Shown in pieces: positions 1 through 30,300 of a DNA stretch of 64,000 nt. The stretch lies in NCBI RefSeq assembly GCF_024166365.1, contig NC_064839.1:16416878-16480877 (forward strand), written 5' to 3'. A program made the translations under genes and the position numbers. A model generated the notes under the pieces. It was not told the origin of the DNA. It saw nothing but the letters and a program-made list of their open reading frames with translations, and made no database searches. The stretch's first letter is position 1. The number at the start of each line of letters is the position of its first letter. Source of the stretch: Elephas maximus indicus. Its lineage: Eukaryota > Chordata > Mammalia > Proboscidea > Elephantidae.

Positions 1-147
1 CTGTCCTTGGCATGTTTCTGCTCTCCCTGCCTCCCCTCACCAGCTGTAGCACATGAAGCGGGGTAGCCTTGCCTTCCCCAGGGCACTGGGGTGGCCTCTG
101 CTCTCAGAAGTACACAGTGGGTCCTCGGTCTGAGACCATGGTACTGA

Positions 148-21168
<21,021 letters not shown>

Positions 21169-21475
21169 GGCCAGAGGCCTATAAACTCACGCTCAGTGGC
21201 AGCCCCTCTTGTGACTGGTCCTTTTTGTCCCTGTTGCCAGAGTCTGTACTGCATGGTCCTGCCCCACCCTGCCCAGAGCACCCTCAGGTTGCAGGCTTGG
21301 GCCACAAGTCCCTTGGGGGAAGCTGGTCTGGAATCCTACCACCCCTCTCTATCCAGGTCCACTAGCCCTCTGTTATGGAATTAACTGGAGTGTTTCGGTG
21401 CAGCTGATTTTCCAGGCCCACGTTCACGTTGTTCACATCCCAGGTAGAAAAATAAAAATGCCACAAAAGAGGTTA
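21169..21475 (+). other. GPI: GPI 3' untranslated region
   Basis: About 300 bp separate the stop codon from the likely cleavage point. The region has no repeat insertion and ends shortly after the AATAAA at 21451. The length suits the short 3' UTR known for mammalian GPI. Confidence 0.75.
21451..21456 (+). terminator. GPI polyadenylation signal AATAAA
   Basis: A canonical AATAAA hexamer lies 283 bp after the GPI stop codon, followed by a GT-containing stretch (GAGGTTATGGCTTC). It is the only canonical signal between the stop codon and the downstream repeats. Confidence 0.8.
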
Positions 21476-21879
21476 TGGCTTCAGCTTCCTATTTTTTACT
21501 GAGAATGGTGCTTTATGCAGGAGATTGAGAGCCTGGTAGGAGGAAAGCAGATTGCTAGCACTTCTCATCTTTCTAATGATGAAGTGTTTATTTTGGTTCT
21601 GAAAATGAATGCCCCCTTCTCTCTCCACCTTTGTAGAAGTGGTAGGAAGAAGTTCTTTGACAGGTAAGCTCTGTTGAGGCCCCTGCTGACCCACCTCCTT
21701 TCTTATTACACAAAAACATCTGTAGACTGAGAGGAAGATCAAGGTTGCAGACCCTCTCAGACTAACTTCCTTCACATGTAGCATCTCTTAGCAGAGGGAC
21801 TGATGTACTTCCCCAGGGCCAGCTGCCAAGGCCCACGTCTTCCCTTATGCAGGAGGAGCCGACACATGCCAATTGGCCG

Positions 21880-22450
21880 TGTGTCCCCTAGCCTGTCTTG
21901 TTTCCCTCCTGCTCCTCATCGCTTCCACTGTCATCATTTGTAGCTTCTGCTAGTCCCACGGCCACCAGTTGTTGCAAGTCTTGAATAGACAGACAGATCT
22001 TCACTGTGTGACTGGAACAGCTTTCAACACCTTCATTGTATACTTCCTCAAATAAAAATGGGCTCACAACTTGCTGCATACACAACTTGCTTCACGTTTC
22101 TCTGAGCTGTTCTGAGCTGGTGAGGGCTCAGAAGGGAGTGAGAAACATGTTCGTGGGAACCAGAAGAAGGGGGATCCTTGTTGTATGGTGACAGAAACTT
22201 AGTGGAATTACGTTCCGCAGTTATGAGTTTGTCAGGAGGTCCAAACCCTACAAAATCATGAATTAAGTCACATACTTCAGATCTTACAGATGGAAGCAAT
22301 CTCTTGTTTTATTCCACAGACTCCACCATGCCAGTCAGCAAGTTGGATGTTAAATTGCCTCCCGAATTCCAGGATCGTTTGTTCATTGTCATTTTCAGTA
22401 GGAGCAAGTAACATCTTGAAAACTCGCCTCAGCCCTTCATGCTGTGCTTA
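21880..22450 (-). pseudogene. Unidentified decayed coding-like segment downstream of GPI
   Basis: Two consecutive minus-strand frames read like ordinary protein: 22048-22299 (for example CDLIHDFVGFGPPDKLITAE and QLRTAQRNVKQVVYAAS) and 21888-22085 (for example FEEVYNEGVESCSSHTVK and an acidic DDSGSDEEQEG). They overlap in the region 22048-22085, as expected if one frame had been broken by a frameshift. Sequence upstream on the same strand (22310-22440) also reads coding-like but contains stops. I do not recognise the parent protein. A processed pseudogene is the simplest reading; unrelated chance ORFs are possible. Confidence 0.35.
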
Positions 22451-22470
22451 CCCCTGAATCAAGAAGCTAA

Positions 22471-22633
22471 ACCAAAACCAAACCCACTGCTGTCGAGTCG
22501 ATTCCGACTCATAGCAACCCTATATGACAGTAGAACTGCCCCATAGAGTTTCCAAGGAGCACCTGGTGGATTTGAACTGCTGACCTCTTGGTTAGCAGCT
22601 GTAGCACTTAACCACTACGCCACCAGGCTGTCC
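22471..22633 (-). mobile_element. AfroSINE copy
   Basis: Complement orientation, A-rich left end AACCAAAACCAAACCCACTG, B-box-like region near 22570 and head end ACGCCACCAGG. Confidence 0.9.
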
Positions 22634-22884
22634 AAATCAAGAGCCTGTAATAGATAAACAGATGGCATTGCGATGTGAACAGATGACTGATGGTGGGAGA
22701 ACTGAGTAACTGTTGGAGGATGTCTGGCTGTGTTATCAAGAATAATAAAAGTTTTGAAGTCTGTTTCTTCTTGCAGAAATTTTTAAATATAGCTCAAGAA
22801 TCGTTAGCTAGAAGACAATATCTGCCAAGTCATCCAGCCTGTCTCCCTGAAGCAAACACGGGACAGTTTACACAGTGCCTTTTA

Positions 22885-23543
22885 CATTTTTTTTTTTTTA
22901 ATTTTTATTGTGCTGTAAGTGAAAGTTTACAAATCAAGTTGTCTGTCACATATAAGTTTATATACACCTTACTCCATACTCCCACTTACTCTCCCCCTAA
23001 TGAGTCAGCCCGCTCCCTCCTTCCAGTCTCTCCTTTCGTGACAATTTTGCCAGTTTCTAACCCTCTCTACCCTCCTATCTCCCCTCCAGACAGGAGATGC
23101 CAACACAGTCTCACACCTGATAAAAGTAGCTCACTCTTCATCAGCATCTCTCTCCAACCCATTGTCCAGTCCCTTCCATGTCTGATGAGTTGTCTTCGGG
23201 GATGGTTCCTGTCCTGGGCCAACAGAAGGCTTGGGGACCATGACCACCGGGATTCCTCTAGTCTCAGACCATTAAGTCTGGTCTTTTTATGAGAATTTGG
23301 GGTCTGCATCCCACTGATCTCCTGCTCCCTCAGGGGTTCTCTGTTGTGTTCCCTGTCAGGGCAGTCATCGGTTGTGGCCAGGCACCATCTAGTTCTTCTG
23401 GTCTCAGGATGATGTAAGTCTCTGGTTCATGTGGCCCCTTCTGTCTCTTGGTCTCATAGGTATTGTATTGTGTGACCATGGTGTTCTTCATTCTCCTTTG
23501 ATCCAGGTGGGTTGAGACCGATTGATGCATCTTAGATGGCTGC
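22885..23543 (-). mobile_element. L1 3' end with 17-bp target-site duplication
   Basis: Poly-T start, then the afrotherian L1 3' UTR (GTGAAAGTTTACAAATCAAG, CAGACAGGAGATGCCAACAC, GATGCATCTTAGATGGC). TTACACAGTGCCTTTTA flanks it at 22868-22884 and 23544-23560 without mismatch. It is 5'-truncated at about 660 bp. The 200-residue frame from 22690 simply reads through it. Confidence 0.93.
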
Positions 23544-23744
23544 TTACACAGTGCCTTTTAAAGATACCAGTTTGACAAAGCCACAAACCAGCAGTAAACT
23601 GGTTTCATCTGCAGGTCTTTGATGGCGCTAGAGCCAAGCATTACGAAGCACATAATCTTTTCTTTGGGTTGTAGGTCCTTGAAGACATATATTTCCTTGG
23701 TACACCGCGGTATGTAGCCTGAAACAGTACATCAGTAACATGCA

Positions 23745-24640
23745 TTTTTTAAAACTCAGGTTTACTGAGATATGATTTACATACAGTAAAATTCACCCTT
23801 CTTTGGTGGGTTTTGGCAAATATATACAGTTACGTCACCAACACAATCGAGATATGCTGCATTTTCGTCACCTCCAAAAGTCTCTGGTACACCTTTGCAG
23901 TCAATCCCGAGCCCAACCCCTGACAGCCATTGATCTGATTTCTACCCCTATCTGAGTAATCTAGCGCTGTATAACAGAAATACCACAAGTGGGTGGCTTT
24001 AACAAACATAAGTTTATTTTTGTCACAGTCCAGGAGGCTAGAAGTCTGAATTCAGGGTGATGGCTCCAGGGGAAGACTTTCCTTCTCTGTCAGCTCTGGA
24101 GGAATGTCCTTGTCATCAGTCTTCCCTTGGTCTAGGAGCTTCTCAGCACAGGAATCTCAGGTCCAAAGGATGCGCTCTGCTCCCAGTGCTGCTTTCTTTT
24201 TGGTATGAGGTCCCCCCTGTCTCTCTGCTTCTCTCTTTTATAACTCAAAAGAGATTGGCTTAAGACACTACCTAATCTTGTAGATCTCATCAATATGACT
24301 GCCACTAATCCATCTCTGGTTTTTTTAGGTTTTAATCCATCTCATTACATCATAGTGATAGGATTTACAACACATAGGTAAATCACATCAGATGACAAAA
24401 TGGTAGACAGTCATACAATACTGGAAATCATGACCTAGCCAAGTTGGCAGGTATTTTGGGGGGACACAGTTCAATCCATAATGGCCCCTAAAGCTTTGCC
24501 TTTTCTAGAATGTAGCCTTTTGTCTCTGACTTCTTTCACCTAACATGATGCTTTCGAGATTCATCCATGTTGTGCCGCCACAGGCATTTTACAAAGCTTA
24601 TTATGGAATAATTCCTATGTATAAAAGGCAAATGGCATAA
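23745..24640 (-). mobile_element. Old L1M-type 3' end, split by another repeat
   Basis: TTTACTGAGATATGATTTAC...AAAATTCACCC on the left and TTCACCTAACATGATGCTTTC...ATTCATCCATGTTGT on the right are parts of one L1M 3' end, separated by the repeat at 23950-24482. Confidence 0.65.
23950..24482 (+). repeat. LTR-like ancient repeat inserted in L1M
   Basis: AGCGCTGTATAACAGAAATACC at the left and GGGGGGACACAGTTCAATCC at the right are the ends of a common mammalian LTR-type repeat. Subfamily uncertain. Confidence 0.5.
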
Positions 24641-24988
24641 TGAACCCTCCTCCCCCAAGTGCCTGTCGCCCAACTTCAACACTGATCAACTCATGGTCCG
24701 TCTTATTTCATTTATAACCCCCTCCCAATTATGTTGAAGCAAATCCCCAATATATTTAATATGTAAAATTTTTTTAATATATTTTATTTTTTGGTTGTTG
24801 AGAATAGACACAACAAAACATACACCAACTCAACAGTTTCCACCTGTACTGTTTAGTGACATCGATTACATTTCTTCGAATCGTGCGACCATGCTCATCC
24901 TTCTTTTGAGTTGTTCCTCCCCTACTAACATAAACTCTGCCCCTAAGCTTCCTATCTAATCTTTTGTTGTCAATTTGATCTCATACAG

Positions 24989-25162
24989 AAACCAAAAACC
25001 AAACCCAAACCCACCGCCGTTGAGTCAATTCCAACTCATAGCGACCCTATAGGACAGAGTAGGACTACCCCGTAGAGTTTCCAAGGAGCACCTGGTGGAT
25101 TCAAACAGCTGACCTTTTGGTTAGCAGCCGTCACACTTAACCACTACGCCACCAGGGTTTCC
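24989..25162 (-). mobile_element. AfroSINE copy with target-site duplication
   Basis: Complement orientation. ATCTCATACAG at 24978-24988 and ATCTCATACGG at 25163-25173 flank it (one mismatch). Confidence 0.92.
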
Positions 25163-25364
25163 ATCTCATACGGATAGTTCTTAAAAGAGCATAATGTTCA
25201 TGGCAGGCCTTTTTTACTAGTTAGGCTAAACTATTGTTCAGTTTTAAGGTGACTTCAGGGGATATTTGTGATTCAAATTTTAAAGGTTATCTTACAGCAG
25301 TAATTTCAGGGGTTCATCCAGCCTCCATGACTCCAGAAAGTCTGGAGTCCATGAGAATTTTAAA

Positions 25365-25926
25365 TTATTATTGTATTTTAGATGAAGGTTCACAAGTGGA
25401 TTAGTTTCTCTTCCAACAATTAATACACATATTGTTTTGTGATATTGGTTGCCAACCCCAGGACATGTCAACACTCTCCCCTTCCTGACCTTGGGTTACC
25501 AGTTACCAGCTTTCCTGTCCCCTTCTGCCTTCTCGTCCCTGCCCCTGGGCTGGTGTGTCCATTTAACCTTATTTTGTTTTATGGGCCTGTCTAATCTTCG
25601 GCTGGGAAACCCTGGTGGTGTAGTGGTTAAGAGTTTGGCTGCTAACCAAAAGGTCGGCAGTTCGAATCCGCCAGGTGCTCCTTGGGAACCCTGTGGGGCA
25701 GTTCTGCTCTGTCCTGTAGGGTTGCTATGAGTCAGAATCAACTCAACGGCAGTGAGTGGTGATGGGTGAATCTTTGGCTGAAGAGTAAATCTCTGGAGTG
25801 ACTTCAATAACGAGCTAAAGGGTGTCTGGGCGCATACTCCAGGGGTTTCTGCAGTCTCTGTCAGACCAGTAAGTCTGGTCTTTTTTTGTGAGTTAGAATT
25901 TTGTTCTACGTTTTTCACCAGCTCTG
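25365..25926 (-). mobile_element. Nested L1 3' UTR insertion
   Basis: TATTGTATTTTAGATGAAGG begins a different L1 3' UTR subfamily, with GTTGCCAACCCCAGGACATG and GGTCTTTTTTTGTGAG later. Host L1 sequence resumes at about 25927, and GAGAATTT-type sequence on both sides suggests an imperfect target-site duplication. Confidence 0.65.
25603..25767 (+). mobile_element. AfroSINE copy
   Basis: Forward orientation with a well-preserved head AAACCCTGGTGGTGTAGTGG, B box AGTTCGAATCCGCC and tail GCTATGAGTCAGAATCAACT. Confidence 0.93.
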
Positions 25927-26231
25927 GAGAATTTCGAATTCTGGTCTACATTTTTCCCCTTTTGGTCAGAATTCTTCTATGGAATCTTTTTCCTATGGAA
26001 TCTTTGGCCAAAATGTTCAGTAATGGTAGACGGGCATCATCCAGTTCTTCTGGTCTCATGGCAAAGGAGGGAGTTGTTCATGGAGGCAGTTAGTCACGCA
26101 TTCCATATCCTCCTCCTATTCCTTGCTTTCCTTCTTCCTCTATTGCTCCAGGTGAATAGAGACCAACTGTTGTGCCTTGGATGGCCGCTTGCAAGCTTTT
26201 AAGACCCCAGGCACTATGCAACAAACTAGAA

Positions 26232-26403
26232 CCAAACCAAAACCAAACCCAGTGCTGTCGAGTGGATTCCGACTCATAGCGACCCTACAGGACAGAGTAG
26301 AACTGTCCCATAGTGTTTCTAAGGAGCGCCTGGCGGATTTGAAATGCTGCTGACCCTTTGGTTAGCAGCCGTAGCACTTAACCACTATGCCACCAGAGTT
26401 TCC
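26232..26403 (-). mobile_element. AfroSINE copy with target-site duplication
   Basis: Complement orientation. CAAACTAGAA lies on both sides at 26222-26231 and 26404-26413. Confidence 0.93.
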
Positions 26404-26723
26404 CAAACTAGAATAGAAGCATGTTATATTAGGCCAATTAACTGGGGTGTCCTATGAAACCATGACCCTGAACCTCCAAAGCAAGGAACCAAATTCTACG
26501 AGGTATTTGGTTGTACATAAGCAGCCTCATCTGTAAACATTTTGGTGTATATCTAAAAGGACTTTTTTTCCCCCCTAAACAAACAAAAAAATGCCATCCT
26601 AAATGATTCCTAAGTTTTCATTTCAGGTAAAACTTTTCTGGTAAAACTACTTCATAGTAGACGGTGTGTCCTTTCCATCGCAAAACATTGTTAGCTGCTC
26701 TCTAACTATCCCGATTCATGGTG

Positions 26724-26726
<3 letters not shown>

Positions 26727-26772
<46 letters not shown>
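26727..26772 (+). repeat. (CA)n microsatellite
   Basis: About 23 uninterrupted CA dinucleotides. It abuts the truncated end of the SINE at 26775-26995 and may have grown from that tail. Confidence 0.97.
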
Positions 26773-26774
<2 letters not shown>

Positions 26775-26995
26775 TCAATCGGACCACTGTGATCCGTAGG
26801 GTTTTCACTGGCTGATTTTTAGTAGATCGTCAGGCCTTTCTTCCTAGTCCCTCTTAACCTGGAAGCTTCAGCATCACAGCAACGCACAAGCCTCCACTGA
26901 CACGCGGTGGCGGTTGTCCACGAGGTGCACTGGCCGGCAATCGAACCGGGTCTCTGCATGGAAAGCGAGAACTCTACCACTGCCCCCCCCATAAC
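26775..26995 (-). mobile_element. AfroSINE, full tRNA-headed type
   Basis: On the minus strand it begins with a tRNA-like head (CAGTGGTAGAGTTCTCGC, then B box GGTTCGATTGCC) and continues with a body (CTTCCAGGTTAAGAGGGAC, GGAAGAAAGGCCTGACG). The body resembles the RTE 5' region at 38310-38470. The usual 3' tail is replaced by the CA repeat. It ends about 235 bp upstream of the PDCD2L ATG. Confidence 0.82.
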
Positions 26996-27229
26996 ATGAA
27001 GAGGCACATAGTGTCTACGACTCCGAGATTTTGAGGCTCCGCCCTGAGCAGTCGCCTCGCAGAGCACAGGAAGCACCCCGACCCAGCTCGAGAGCCTTAT
27101 AACCACGCCTCAGCATAGCGGGACGGGATCCCAAGGCGACCGGCAGGTGCCAGGGCAGGCGGTGCGCGTGCGCGTAGAGGCGCCCCTCGGCTGCCGTAGT
27201 TCGCCTTTCCACGTGGGCGCCCTGTTGTC

Positions 27230-27337
27230 ATGGCGGCCGTGCGAAAGCCGGTGCTACTCGGTCTTCGAGACGCGGCAGTGCACGGCTGCCCCTCGGGACC
27301 GGCTGCCTGGACCACTAGCAAGCTGGGCGGTGTCCCG
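27230..27337 (+). CDS. PDCD2L: PDCD2L exon 1 (coding part)
   Basis: The exon encodes residues 1-36, [19 protein letters not shown] through KLGGVP, ending at donor GTGAGT in phase 0. The ATG sits in a TCATGGCGG context. No other in-frame ATG follows within the exon. Confidence 0.93.
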
Positions 27338-30300
27338 GTGAGTGTGGGGTGCTGGTGAGGGGCTCGAGGGGAGGGAGTGGACGAAGCCCCGGGGCAGGGC
27401 CTGGGTCTGAGCGCTCCCCCCACCCTCAGGACGCCCCGCCAACCGTGGCAGCTCCGCGGCCGGTGTGCGGGCGCTGCGGACAGCTGCTCGCCCTGGCAGT
27501 GCAAGTGTACTGCCCGCTGGAAGGTTCCCCGTTCCATCGGCTGCTGCACGTGTTCGCCTGCGTCCGCCCCGATTGCGACGGCGGCGGCAGGTAGGCGTGG
27601 AACTCCCAGGGGGCTCTGCGGGGTCCTGCGATGGTGCTCTCAACGGGCGGGAGCGGGAGGCGGTGCACCCGGGCGAGTGGGGCGGAGGGCTGCGTGTTGG
27701 GGGTGCAGTCCTCACAGCGGACTGTTGTCCCCCGAAGCTGGAAGGTGTTCCGCTCGGAGTGCCTGCAGATATGGGAGAAAGAGGCGCAGGACGCTCAGGT
27801 AAGGCGGTCGTGATTAGCGTGTTATGTTTTGCTGTATATTGAGGATATTTTCTGGAATTTCGTTTAAGACATAAATTTCTTTTAAGTGTGCTCTTTGAAG
27901 ACGAGAGAAAGATGTGGCAGTCAGTTTCCAAAAAGATTACAGCTTTGGAATCCCAGTGAGGCAGTTCTACTCAGTTCTATAGGGTCTCCTCGACGGCAGT
28001 GGGTTTTGATTGGTTCTTTGGAATACATTAGAATGGTTTGTGCTCTTTTATTTTCTGAAGATTTTGTGAGTTATTGCTTTTAATTTACACTGAAATACAT
28101 AGTTTGTTTACTGTTTTTTTTCTGCTTGGAGAAAGGTACTACGTATGTATTTGTAATATGCTTGTTATGATGTGTGTGTATATAACAAACGTTTAATGAA
28201 ATGAAATTTGAACTTATTGATTGAAAAGTCAGGCAAGTTGGTAGCTACTAAACAAAATTCAACCTCCCTCTGCATGTAAATGTTTATATGCACGCATATA
28301 CGTATATATCTATATACACACACGTATGTGTATACATATCAATAGTTCTTACCATGGTGCCAGGCATAGTACTAGCAATACTAAAAATAAAAAGATGAAG
28401 ATGGTGGTGTCTGCCTGTAAGTGTCACGATTCAGTTGCAGATAATAGAAAAACATTTTGACTCCTTTAAAAGCTAAGAGAGATTCAATACAGAAAACAAA
28501 AAAAAAATACAGGAAGTTAGATTTTTACTAACTTATTGAATCGGCTGGAGGAGGCAACTCCAGGTGTGACCTCCGGAACCACACCCCGGAACTAGCCTGT
28601 CAGGGAGCTGTAATGCTACCTCTCCTGCAGTTAGGAAGCTTAGGTGTGGTCTAGTGAACTGGGAGCTGCTCTTGACAGGACCGTTGGCTCTGTCTGTACC
28701 CACAGACTGGCTGCCTTTTGCTTCATGGCCTGTCTCCCCACTTCACTCTGCCCCAAGTTTGTCTTCCTCTAGTGGACCTGATTGGCATGCCCCTGATTGT
28801 GTCTGGAACCCTGGCTGCTAAAGAGTCTGGGACAAGTAGCTCTTCCCTTCCAGCCTCTGCAATACATGAAATACAAGAGGAGTTTGGAATAGATGGTTGG
28901 TTGAAGAAACCACATTACTACATCCGCCACACTGCCCCTGAAAAGGAAAGACAAGTATTTAAGTCACCTCTGCATGCTTTTGAATAGATGGGGTCCAGGA
29001 TGGTGAATCAGAGTATGCCAGAGGAGAAGGGGCTGGTGGTGTGAAGGCTCCCTGAGGAAGGTGAAGGGATGAGTGGCTGAGGCCAAGGGAATAAATGAAA
29101 TTATTCAAGTGTGCTTGGCCCTCATTCATTGGATGTTCTCCCAGAAACAGGAAGATAGCCTCGCAACTGAGGACTGGTGTGACGGTGCAGATGACTGGGG
29201 AAATGATGGTGAGGAGGTGCCTCCACCACAGGTTGTTTCGGATTTTGGAAACAGCTCTAACAGTGCCAAACACATAGACTGGTCAGCTCAGCTCCGAGAC
29301 CTCAGCCTGCAGGATGCTGTCCCGGTTGCTGCTCATCCCACACCTCCTGGGGAACAGCTGCCCTTACATGAGGTGCCACAGTTCCTGCCCTACTACATCA
29401 GTGTCGTGGATGAGGATGATTACGGGGACTTTGTCAACCTAGATCATGCCCACAGCCTCCTGAGGGAGTATCAGCAGAGAGAAGGAATTGACATGGAACA
29501 GTTGCTTTCACAAAGGTGAGAATGTGTCACTGAGGCTGAGGGATGACGTGGGCAGAAATCTACCCCAGTAGGTACCCTTTGGTTTTACCCCAGTATGCGG
29601 TGAATCTTTTTCAGGCAGGACTTGTTGGGGCCGGGGGAAGCATTCTGCTTCACTTCTCTTGGATGAGCAAGGAGAGAGAGAAAAGGGGAACTCCTTATCA
29701 GCCCCCCTTGAGTGAGCTTGGAAGTATTTTCCTCTATTTATAGTGCCCTGAAGAAGATGAACAGATGGGGAAGTCAGGGATGCTAAATGGCTATAGAAGA
29801 TACATTTATTAGCTCCTTTTATTTTCTTTTTATAAGTGTTTTTGTAGCAGAAACTGGTGAGTTAGGAAAATGCCACTCTTGGCTGTGCTTTGAGACTGGC
29901 CCATGACCTGGCAGTCCAGGCTTGAGGTCAGGCTAACATCGACTCTCCCAGAGCCTCACTTCTCAGATGGGAGTAATAATGGTGTCTTTGTTGTTTACCT
30001 CATCAGATGGTTCTGAGAGTGAAAAGGGAGAATAGGCCTTGAAAGCCTTTATAAACCAAAGTACTGGTAAGAAGGAAGGGTGGTCATTTTTACTCTTACG
30101 GTACTGGTGGTCCCTGATTTAGAACGGGGTTCTGTTACAGCAACTCCATCCTAAGTTGAATACCTCTCTTTTTTTTTAGTTTTCATCGTTACTGCCTTTT
30201 ATTGTTAGTGTCTTTATAAATTTGATCTATATTTGTCTTTGGGGGTTGGAAACATATAAACTTGCAAATGTATTTTAATACATACATACATAAAAAAATA

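Larger units (their letters stand above)
24770..26580 (-). mobile_element. L1 3' UTR (afrotherian type), host of nested insertions
   Basis: Starts in T-rich sequence (AATATATTTTATTTTTTGG) and shares phrases with 6550-7080. It is split by AfroSINEs at 24989-25162 and 26232-26403 and by a second L1 3' end at 25365-25926 that itself carries a forward AfroSINE. Confidence 0.75.
27010..27800 (+). promoter_or_regulatory. CpG-rich PDCD2L promoter and first exons
   Basis: CpG and G+C content rise sharply here against AT-rich, repeat-laden flanks, and the island covers PDCD2L exons 1-3. Visible motifs include an NRF1-like GC repeat (TGCGCGTGCGCG at about 27163-27174), a CACGTG E-box at 27210-27215 and a YY1-like CATGGCGGCC overlapping the start codon at 27229-27238. 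I see no convincing TATA box immediately upstream. This fits a broad housekeeping promoter. The transcription start itself cannot be fixed from sequence alone. Confidence 0.75.

Noticed and set aside
22690-23292. 200-residue plus-strand ORF
   Set aside because: It reads antisense through an L1 3' UTR, and the same reading recurs in the L1 copy at 43938-44327.
26900-26995. tRNA gene on the minus strand
   Set aside because: A B-box-like GGTTCGATTGCC is present, but the sequence cannot be folded into a full cloverleaf by eye and it continues into a SINE body.
27254-27931. Long minus-strand and alternative plus-strand ORFs around PDCD2L exons 1-3
   Set aside because: High GC removes stop codons. 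These overlap verified PDCD2L exons and have no family resemblance.
28718-28987. Extra PDCD2L coding exon in intron 3
   Set aside because: The 89-codon frame has no counterpart in PDCD2L, and exon 3 to exon 4 joins in frame without it.
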